In this document: piece by piece, positions 56,020 to 64,000 of the stretch
How the letters are laid out: every line of letters begins with the position of its first letter
Numbering within the stretch: the stretch's first letter is position 1
Source: Adiantum capillus-veneris
Lineage: Eukaryota; Streptophyta; Polypodiopsida; Polypodiales; Pteridaceae
NCBI GenBank assembly: GCA_014529385.2
Contig: CM043969.1
Span: 13,775,446 to 13,839,445, forward strand
Reading direction: 5' to 3'
DNA: 64,000 nucleotides
Made by a program: the position numbers and the translations under genes
Notes under the pieces: generated by a model
Told to the model about the DNA's origin: nothing
The model's database searches: none
Seen by the model: the letters and a program-made list of their open reading frames with translations, nothing else

Positions 56020-56253
56020 CTTTAGATGTTGTAGATGACCGTGGAGTCTCATCATCGGCAAAAAGAGGTCCAGGCTTAAATGAAGTCTCCAGGGACATAG
56101 CAGGTTTCTCCCTCTCACAAAGGAGGCCCCCTTGCTAGCCCTCGCATTTGGGGTGTCGATGTTCCGAGGGAATTTTGCATCCATTGTCCTCTTCTTCTTC
56201 TTCCCATTGTTCCGTGATGCTTTGGCTGCTGATTTCCTAGGTGGCATCCTCAT
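56020..56253 (-). CDS. N-terminal exon of the multi-exon gene
   Basis: An ATG at 56253 or 56247 begins a basic sequence (PPRKSAAKASRNNGKKKKRT) with a probable nuclear localisation signal, followed by FPRNIDTPNARASKG. A one-base frame change in a run of Gs near 56127 leads to EREKPAMSLETSFKPG and DDETPRSSTTSK. A good donor (aaag/gtaggt) follows at 56020/56019. Frames to the left of this are probably intron. The exon composition fits a nuclear protein. Confidence 0.4.
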
Positions 56254-57160
56254 CTTCCTGATTGTGAGTAGCCGGGGAGCTTGTTACCTGCAAATGTAGT
56301 CGTTTGCAGAAGGTGCTGTAGTAAGAGAGCAAGGCTCAAAAATGTGTTGAGCAACTGCGCCACTCACAAACGCATGGTACTCTGATGGGACTTTTGGCAC
56401 GGTTTCAAAACACCACTCGTATTACTTATTGCCCCACCCACGTTTTCTTTCACATAAAGTTTAAATCATACAAATCTCCCTCCTACCATTCTTTAACATA
56501 GATGAAAAAAAAAGGTTCCCTCCAAAGTGTGGACATATGTAGAAGTACCAACCAGGTAGAAGCAAAATAGGTCCTTTTTTTGTACCCCAAACCATGCTTT
56601 CACCCACCAACCAAAAAGGAGGTAGTCTTCTATGATTTTCCTAACCAAAAATCTAGAATACAAGAAAGATACCACGCTAGGTGAGTGACGAAACAAAAGA
56701 AAATGCAAGGAGAACCTATACCTCTTGTAAAAAACAAAACATAGTATTTGGTGCTTGTGGGAGAAATTGATTGTGTCAAAGAAAAAATTACATGAGGATA
56801 TATAAAACCTACCGCAACAAAGACAAATCTTAAGAAATGAAGCAAGGGGAGAACCAAGGACAGAACTAAAATATCATCTAGGATGACCAAAATTGAACAC
56901 AAACGAGAATATCAAAAGTTGAAACAAACTTTAAAGGAAGTTTGGACGATCAAAATGGAGAGTGAAGAGGGCTAGTATATGGATAGATTTGATGCATCCT
57001 CTCACTACAAAAGATACACAATACAGATCCAGAGATCGTGGTTCAACAATCACTGCAAGAAGTTAAAGAATCATGAACATTCTCAATGCACTGGAGAAGT
57101 TATAGCACATATATTTAGCTAAACATCCTACAATGGAATTGAGAAGTTGTAAAGACTTGA
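56254..57160. other. No feature recognised
   Basis: Minus-strand open frames (for example 56630-56902) are hydrophobic, low-complexity translations of an AT-rich stretch, and I do not consider them genes. This could hold the upstream region of the gene ending at 56253. Confidence 0.3.
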
Positions 57161-57167
57161 AGGATCT

Positions 57168-57551
57168 TTAAAGACTTTTTAGCAATATAGTAGTCACACA
57201 GTTTGGTCTATGAGCAGGAAACCCCAAAGGTGAATGTTGTAGTCGTAGTTCGGAGTCCATATATGCATGCTCAATGAGCACCTCTTTCACTGTCTTTCCC
57301 GTTTGAGACAAGCGAAAAGCTTTCACACGTCCTTTGTAGCTGTTGATGAATTCATTTGACATCCGTTTTCTTCTTCTTGTTTGAAGCACAACCCAACTAC
57401 CAATGGTGATTGTGGTAGACATACAGCGACCATGGTCTAAGTCAAAGCTGTTGAATAGTTCCACAGATTTAATAGAGGCGGATGGTCGTCGTGGTCGTCT
57501 TCCTTCCATCTCTGCTTCTATTAGCTGCGAAGTGACACTACACAAAAACAA
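57168..57551 (-). CDS. Unrecognised 127-codon ORF
   Basis: The product contains EMEGRRPRRPSASIKSVELF, TITIGSWVVLQTRRRKRMSN and FRLSQTGKTVKEVLIEHAYM. It is basic and of ordinary composition. It could be an exon of a decayed gene or an accessory reading frame. No family is recognised. The start given is the beginning of the open frame; an ATG in the frame occurs a few codons in (MEGRR). Confidence 0.3.
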   Translation of the reverse strand: MFLCSVTSQLIEAEMEGRRPRRPSASIKSVELFNSFDLDHGRCMSTTITIGSWVVLQTRRRKRMSNEFINSYKGRVKAFRLSQTGKTVKEVLIEHAYMDSELRLQHSPLGFPAHRPNCVTTILLKSL

Positions 57552-57794
57552 TAAAAGAAAAGAGGCTCACTAGTTTACACAAGAAGTAGTAGCTTGAAAA
57601 GTGTTCATAAAAAGGTGTGCCTCATTGAATGTGAGTTATGGCACATTCGGCGTTTGTCGCCCATGGCAGGGGATAATTTGCACAAATCGCGTCGTATCTT
57701 CTTATTCAGATCTTTTTAACAGAAAAAACTCTTTTTTGAAAATGCACAAATTTGAGATAAAAAACAAATAAATTGGATCTACCATTGTGGTGAC

Positions 57795-59470
57795 TCAAAC
57801 TCTATTGGTCGAACAACATTCTCTCTCTAACGCCAAAAAGTCCTTTTTTGAGTCCAAACTTTTCCTAATGGGTAGGGGAAATGTTCCATTCTTCATTGAT
57901 ATTTGAGAAGGTTTGACATTGATAGAATGAAGAATCCATTCCTCCCACTGCATTGCCTCCTTCAAAAATTGCTCTGTTTCTTCTTCTACTTGCCATTTGA
58001 GCAAGTTTTCTTTATCTGCAATCAAGCTTGTAGTAGGTGTGGAGGGTCAGACATCTTCTTGTGTGACCAATGACCATAAGCTCAAAAGACTTACTTCTAC
58101 TATGAGTTTTTCTTAATTCATGAATTGTAGAGCATGTTTATCTCCCATGGATTTTTCTTGCTAAAACCCCCATAGGTTGTACATTTGTCTCATTGGAATT
58201 TACATCCGTACTTCCACCATTGAAAAGAGGCAACAAAGTGTCATAAATGTCATGTGAGCTTACATGATTTTCTATAGTACATGACAACAAAGGCTGGACA
58301 GAATATTTCACAAACACAACATCACGGGAGACCAAAATACTCTTTGTTTGCGAGCGGTACAACTTGTAACCTTTTCTCTCATCACTATAACCAACAGAAA
58401 TACATTTGACAGCCTTATCATCCAATCTTCTGCACTGGTGTGGCACTTAATCATAAGACAAACAATTAAAAACATGCACGTGCTCAATAGATGTCTTTCT
58501 ATCATGCCATGCTTCATATGGAGTCATAGACTGCAACAATTTTGTTGGACACTTGCTGAGGACATAAGTGGCACACATGACAGCCTCGAGCCAAAACTAA
58601 TGTGGTAAAGCTTGACTCTTGACCAAACATCTTGCCATTTTTGTAAGAGACCTGTTTTTTCTCTCAAAAATACCATTTTGCTGAGGCGTGTATGACATTG
58701 TCCATCGGTGTTTTATTCCACGACTAGCCAAAAATGCCTTAAATTCATGAGACATATACTCCCACCTCGATCGGAACAGAGGGTGCCCATAGTACATTTC
58801 TATACATTTTCAACCATAGCAAGAAATTTCTTGAGGCACATGAACACTTTGGACTTAGCTTTCAACAGATATATCCATGCATCCCTAGAGTAGTCATCGA
58901 TGAAAGTCACGAAGTACAAGTAATTTCCAAGGATGGAGTTTGCATAGGCCCACAAACATCACTATGCACAATTTGCAATCTGCATGTAGCACAAAGTGAC
59001 TCATCCTTTGGAAACTTAACACGCTGAATTTTACCCAAAATACTGCCTTCACGAACATGTTTGGCAAGTGCTTCAAGAGGCGGCAAAGAAGCAACCATCT
59101 CAGATTTCTGCAAACGCAGTAAGCTAGAGAAATTCAGATGCCACGGCTTTGCATCTGAAACAACCCTTGAATCTGCAATTGCATTTGCGAAATTTTGTCT
59201 AAACTTGTCATATAGAGTGAGCTTATACAGCCCACGGCACAAAAGGCAAGATGCAACAATTTCATTACCAAAACGGAGATCATGAACTGTACATTTGTCA
59301 TCCACAAATTTGACTACAAGTCCAAGTCTAGCAAGTGCAAATAAAGACAAAAAATTCTTCTTGATCCAAGGTACATAAAGTGCATCAACAAGTGTGAAAG
59401 AACTGCAATTCGTAGCAGTAAGCACAATCTTTCCAACTCATTGAACCAGATAAGAGGCATTACCGCATTT
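57795..59470 (-). pseudogene. Truncated copia pol remnant
   Basis: The minus strand reads, with stops and frame changes: KIVLTATNCSSFTLVDALYV (protease end), the pre-integrase PWHLNFSSLLRLQKSEMV and LCATCRLQIVHSDVCGPMQT, integrase core FVTFIDDYSRDAWIY, ICLMNLRHF, YTPQQNGIFERKNRSL, then RRLDDKAVKCISVGYSDERK and ILVSRDVVFV (integrase C-terminus). It ends with the first part of reverse transcriptase (EAMQWEEW ... MKNGTFPLPI). Gag and the rest of RT are missing. The upstream end runs straight into the GA microsatellite at 59470. It differs in sequence from the copia element at 13.4-20.4 kb, so it is another family. Confidence 0.88.

Positions 59471-59542
<72 letters not shown>
59470..59542 (+). 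repeat. (GA)n microsatellite
   Basis: GA run of about 35 units abutting the copia remnant. Confidence 0.97.
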
Positions 59543-59545
<3 letters not shown>

Positions 59546-59791
59546 TGGGGTGGCCAAAGGAGAGACAGGAGTGCAGGAAGGATTTATTTTGTAAACTAAA
59601 TATTACCGCGACTATTATCGCGTATATTACCTCAAAAATTTTCAAAAATAAAGCGAGCACAGTATGCCACATTTTTTGCAGCATACCTTGCTCTTCTACT
59701 CCTACCGCCATCGCATCTACAGTCGTATTCTCTCCTGCTCTCCCTCCCAAAGCTCACATCCCTCTCTCTCCTTCTCTCCCTCTCAAAGCTC

Positions 59792-59792
<1 letters not shown>

Positions 59793-59848
<56 letters not shown>

Positions 59849-59895
59849 TGTCAAACACACACACACACACACACACACACTTACTTTCTCTGCTT

Positions 59896-59963
<68 letters not shown>
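59793..59963 (+). repeat. (CT)n then two (CA)n microsatellites
   Basis: CT run at 59793-59838, CA run at 59853-59880, and a longer CA run at 59900-59963. The translations on both strands (Ser-Leu and Thr-His repeats) are by-products. Confidence 0.97.
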
Positions 59964-59966
<3 letters not shown>

Positions 59967-62900
59967 GCACAATCAATCTTTGGTGGAGTGCTACATCACT
60001 TGACGATTGTTGGAGAGGAGAGAGCGGACCGCAAGAGAGCTCTACACAAGAGGACCTCAAGAAGACTCGAATGCTAGAGGAACACAAGAGGTAAGATTCT
60101 ATAAAATCCCCCCTCTCCATTGTCTTAACACTAGGTTGGTAACCTAACAAGACATAAAACTGTCCTTTGCAAGGTCCAAGAAAAACTTAACAACTCCTAG
60201 AAGAGGTGTTTATTCACAAAACCCTTCATTGAGAGTATTCACAAGACCCATGTGCTTTAGGAAAAATTATAAGAATGTTAAAATGTGTAATCCAATGGAA
60301 GAACTAAGCCCTCAAAGTAAGTGCTTTTTTACAAACAGAAAAAAATGGGAAGTCCATTAGTGCGTAGCTTAGTGCTCCTAAAAAAAAATTGTTCTAGTCA
60401 TTCCAACAATTTTACAGGAATCTATAATAGTATAGATTTCAATTGGAAGAGCACCTATGACCTCAAAAAATCTATTAGAAGTCTCACATTTTACTTGAAA
60501 TTAGCATGTTTTTAGACAGTTTGAGGTGTAAGTGCATTTACGGTTACACATGGCTAATTGATCATTCAATTTAGTATACGAAGCACTTTATGAGCACTAT
60601 GACTCTTGCTAGGTATCAATGACACAAAAAAGTCACTTCTTTTCATCCTCCATTGATAATGACAAGGAGATTATGAATGAGAAGTTCTTCCCAGCTATAG
60701 AACACTGTAATACTAGTAAGTTATATTGTAGAGGAACAAATTTGCAAGCTTGAATCAAGGTCCTCCATGATAATTTTCCATGTGCACCGTGAATAGGGAT
60801 GACCAAAAAACATTATGCACATTAGAAATTAGAAACCATTTTATAACAATGTATTTTTTTCTAAAAATATAAAGCTTATTAGAGCCATTCTAGAAGGACA
60901 AAAGATAACATGTCAAAGCACTAACTTTACAACAAGAACAAATTCTTTCAACCTAATATGCATACCACATTGGTCATCATCACCACATTTGAAAAGACTT
61001 GCATATACTACTGTTCAATGAATATAAGTTACAATGACCATAGCCTCCCACAATGATAGATAGACCTAATGAGAAAAACCATACAACCATGTGAAAGAGA
61101 TCCATATGTACATTGGCCAAAAGGATAGCCATAAACTATAAGCATTTGGACGTCTTTAAAATCACAAGTGCTATTCTAGCATAGTTATAACCATAACAAG
61201 GCAATAATGCCATCATAATCATATCATGGCACATGTTGCTATTCCATGTTTCAAGAGAAACATATTCTAAAACCCATTAGTGATACCATAAGATTCATGA
61301 GACAGGAGCTACCACATGTTCACAAGACCATAATCCATCCACAACATCATTTCAAAAATACTTGGCAAGATGTAAAATGCTTGGCGTGATTAAAAACACC
61401 AAGAAGACCGAGAAGGATCACAAAATTTTGGTAAGATAGAGAAGACTAAGCAAACAGACTTGGTACCTAATAAAACCACTTTAGTGCGTACATAAATCAT
61501 AAGACCACAAACCCTAGAAAGCATTTGGCAAAGGGCTCATGCACACCCTTCCGTACATAAACCACATCAAGTCCCTCCAGTGGAGTATTATCAACAAGCA
61601 GCACAAACCCTAACAAAGTTGGGCATGAACATTAACTTCATCAACTCGCTCCACCTAACCATCCTACACGAGATCACAAACCTTGGCGTACATAAACCAC
61701 AAATACTTGCTCCAAATGAACAATACACACTCATGAACTTTGCGACGATGAGAGGAGGACAAGAAAAGAAAGAGCAAGCCATCTACAATGGGAGAGCAAG
61801 CATCTATTGTCGCCATATGTTTCCTTACCAAAACATAATCTTCCAAAATTTGTTCCTACAGCTGTTACCATAAACAAGTGTAAAAACACTCCGAGTGAAC
61901 CCTGGCAAGAGAGAACTGGACAACAAACCAACAAGATAAATCATGAGACCCTGGTGAGATAAATCATAAAACCTTGGCAAGAACTCATCAAACCCCTGGC
62001 GAGAAAGGAAAATCATAATTTCAAGAGGGAAACACTAGATCAGATGTAGGCTATTTTAGAACCGCTATTATAAGTGACAAAACGCAGACACAACCCATAA
62101 CCTGGCAATTCACAACCCATAACCTGGAGACAAAAACCCTGGCGAGATTGAACCCTGGCCTGGCGAGACAACAAACCTTGGCCAGCCAAAACCCTGGCAA
62201 GATTGCAAATTGTAACAAGAAAAAACCCTGGCGAGACACTACCATGAAGTATAAAACCATAACCATCAAAAAACAAGAATGGACCTCACAACTTGTGCAA
62301 TTGCCATAATCATAATTGGGCCCTTGCCATAACCATAAGCAACAAATAAAACCATAAACATAACCTAGCAAAAACCATAAACATAACTTGGCACAAGAAC
62401 ATCTCTATCCATAATTTCCACAAACACATATGCCATAAAAAGACCAAGATATAAAGATTTCCATATCCATAACTGAGCACTTGCTATAACCATAAAGTGG
62501 CCCATGACCAAAACAACCACTTAAACTTGTCCTTGCCACAAGGCACATCACCAAAACCATAACAAAAGGCACATTGTCTTCACCCAATCCCCAATCCCTG
62601 GAAACAACACAATCGGCTAGGTGGAAACCATATAGAAGTTCTTGACATAACCAAAGGCATCTGTCATAACCGAAACCATAGACAACCATAATGCCGCAAC
62701 AAAAGATCGTGCCAAAATATCACATGAAACCATATTACCTGCCATAAGACCACAACCAAAGAAACAGACCATAAGCTCAAAATAAGGGCAGCCCATGTCA
62801 GACCAACAACAAAGGGAAAAACCAATAGCAAATGTAAAAACCTACCATCATCAAAGGGAAAAACCAGTAGCCAGAAGGACCAGCAAAAGGGACCAGCCAT

Positions 62901-62990
62901 CAGCAAAGAAAAACCAAAAAAACCAACAGCCATCTGTCACCAGCAAAAAACCAGTAAACCAGCAAAAAGAACCAGCCATCGGGTAGAATC
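59964..62990. other. Gene-poor stretch with short-word repeats
   Basis: No gene recognised. From about 61900 to 62240 the phrase 'aaccctggcgaga' or 'aaaccttggcaaga' recurs at least eight times. From 62240 to 62780 'ataaccataa' recurs, and from 62790 to 62990 'accagcaaaa' and 'accagccatc' recur. Minus-strand frames of about 60-106 codons cross these repeats and are not supported as genes. The phrase ttaacactaggttggtaa at 60124 is the inverse of 40642-40660. Confidence 0.4.
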
Positions 62991-62992
62991 CA

Positions 62993-64000
62993 TCAGCCAA
63001 ACCCTGCATGTCCTGCAAAAACAGAAGTTAGAGAGTATGAGAAACTAGGCCTAAGCCATGCAAGTATGACAACAGTCACTAGACCATGAAGAATGCTAAA
63101 AGACTTACATAAGATGGAGTCTCGTCGTCTAGTGACTCTCGAGCGACCATCAAAGAGAAAATAAACAACTACCCTTGCATGGTAGTCCTTGAAGCAAGGA
63201 TTAGCACACATTACCTTCTTACACTTACCACATCCCCAAATAGTGCGGGACGGTTCGAGCCCTGCACTTCTTTGTGCTCATAAAAAAGCTTCTTCCGTTT
63301 TGCTGAGCATACCACACAATACCTACTTGTTGTATCATGCAAACGAATGGGAAAATGGCCATTGTATGCATCCTTTATCACCGGTCACTTACACACATAC
63401 GGCCTAAAAGCATTATTTACCAGCTACTCATGCATATGTAGCATAAACTCAAACCTGAATACATCCCTCTTGCCATAGAGATCTTTCCAAATGATCCAAC
63501 AATTTGTGAAGACGGAATCCATGAGACCCCAAAAACCTGCATGCCACCACTTAAAACCATGCATTGTACTTTTCAAGCTATAACCACTCCCAAGAACCAT
63601 ACTATCAAATGTGTCACAGCCAGCCTTACATGCATTGTATTGCACCGCAACATCAGGACATACAACCTCCCTCCTCTTTCCATCACTCATCAAGCGCTTT
63701 ACGTCACCTTTATGCATTCCATAACAATTAGAAGCAAACAAAATTTCTTTCTTGTCCATCCATGTGCAAGCAAGAACACCTTGCTTCTTGCAATATGCAA
63801 ACCGGCAAGCACCTCGTGCTTGCTTACCCAAACGTAGCATCTTTGCATGTGGGAAGTACTTTCTATTTGCTACATAAGTACCTATACCACCTTGGCCTTC
63901 ATGAAGCAAGTGCTCAAGAAGCTTAACGGAGGTAAAAAACCTGTCAAAAAACACATGATGACCCTTCCTTGGAAGGGATTTTACCAAATTTGCAACTGCA
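62993..64000 (-). pseudogene. PiggyBac-type transposase, C-terminal part, 5' end outside window
   Basis: The frame is open from the window edge to 63424. It shows KGHHVFFDRFFTSVKLLEHL (catalytic Asp block; relatives have DNFFTS), YVANRKYFP, ACTWMDKKEILFASNCYG (the W-D-K/R block) and CDTFDSMVLGSGYSLKSTMH, then FKWWHAGFWGLMDSVFTNCW (the third acidic region and C-terminal helix). After the stop, the same strand still encodes a broken C-terminal zinc cluster (RYCVVCSAKRKKLF, then GCGKCKKVMCANPCFKDYHA), as in piggyBac proteins, with a frameshift between. The stop at 63424 comes before that cluster, so either an intron lies there or the copy is decayed. PiggyBac transposases cut and paste at TTAA. 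No terminal repeats are visible to the left. Confidence 0.82.

Noticed and set aside
59545-60077. 137- and 152-codon ORFs with Ser-Leu and Thr-His repeats
   Set aside because: They are translations of CT and CA microsatellites.

Overview
The window is nuclear DNA of a land plant. Almost everything recognisable in it is transposable-element sequence: Ty1/copia and Ty3/gypsy LTR retrotransposons with plant-type iMet primer sites, a chromodomain gypsy, a dual-RNase-H Tat-type gypsy, a short hAT-like MITE family and a piggyBac-type transposase. PiggyBac-type genes are unusual in flowering plants, so a fern, lycophyte, bryophyte or gymnosperm is plausible, but the sequence alone does not settle this. 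I recognise no ordinary housekeeping gene, rRNA or tRNA gene.

Layout. 1-9.8 kb is mostly non-coding repeat debris, with one unrecognised 245-codon minus-strand ORF (2564-3301), a possible short LTR (about 6.66-7.07 kb) and two patches of an 'aaaacgct' word repeat in opposite orientation (1-330 and 3780-4230). 9.8-23.7 kb carries a long, broken, unrecognised minus-strand coding region. A complete Ty1/copia element (13382-20358, minus strand, perfect 5-bp target duplication ATGAG) sits inside it, and that element has itself been split by about 1.4 kb of foreign sequence. 24.1-41.45 kb is one nest. A chromodomain Ty3/gypsy element (minus strand) received two copies of a 246-bp MITE in opposite orientation, one between RNase H and integrase and one inside the reverse transcriptase. 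A Tat-lineage Ty3/gypsy element with two 1.1-kb LTRs (26771-35460) then landed inside the first MITE. 41.45-42.7 kb is empty AT-rich DNA. 42.7-44.5 kb is the 5' end of a plus-strand copia element whose gag carries a 309-bp tandem duplication.

46.8-56.3 kb is the most unusual part. It holds three non-LTR coding units: a decayed plus-strand gene with a D-D-D transposase-like pattern and cysteine clusters; a minus-strand FCP1/NIF-type phosphatase-like gene with one likely small intron; and a minus-strand multi-exon gene with coiled-coil, a RING-like cysteine/histidine cluster and an acidic tail. All three are embedded in repeats built on one word, TACCAAA/TTTGGTA: a 21-bp minisatellite, 61-bp tandem units containing an 18-bp perfect palindrome, an inverted pair of about 200-bp arms flanking the phosphatase gene, and a 53-66 bp minisatellite inside an apparent intron. 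I propose this as one large, possibly undescribed DNA transposon, or a cluster of related ones.

57.2-59.5 kb is a truncated minus-strand copia remnant followed by long GA, CT and CA microsatellites. 60-63 kb is gene-poor with short-word repeats. 62.99-64.0 kb is the C-terminal part of a minus-strand piggyBac-type transposase that runs off the window end.

No retroelement here is fully intact: each has in-frame stops, frameshifts, truncations or insertions. Positions of boundaries not anchored by a target duplication, primer site or long repeat match are approximate.
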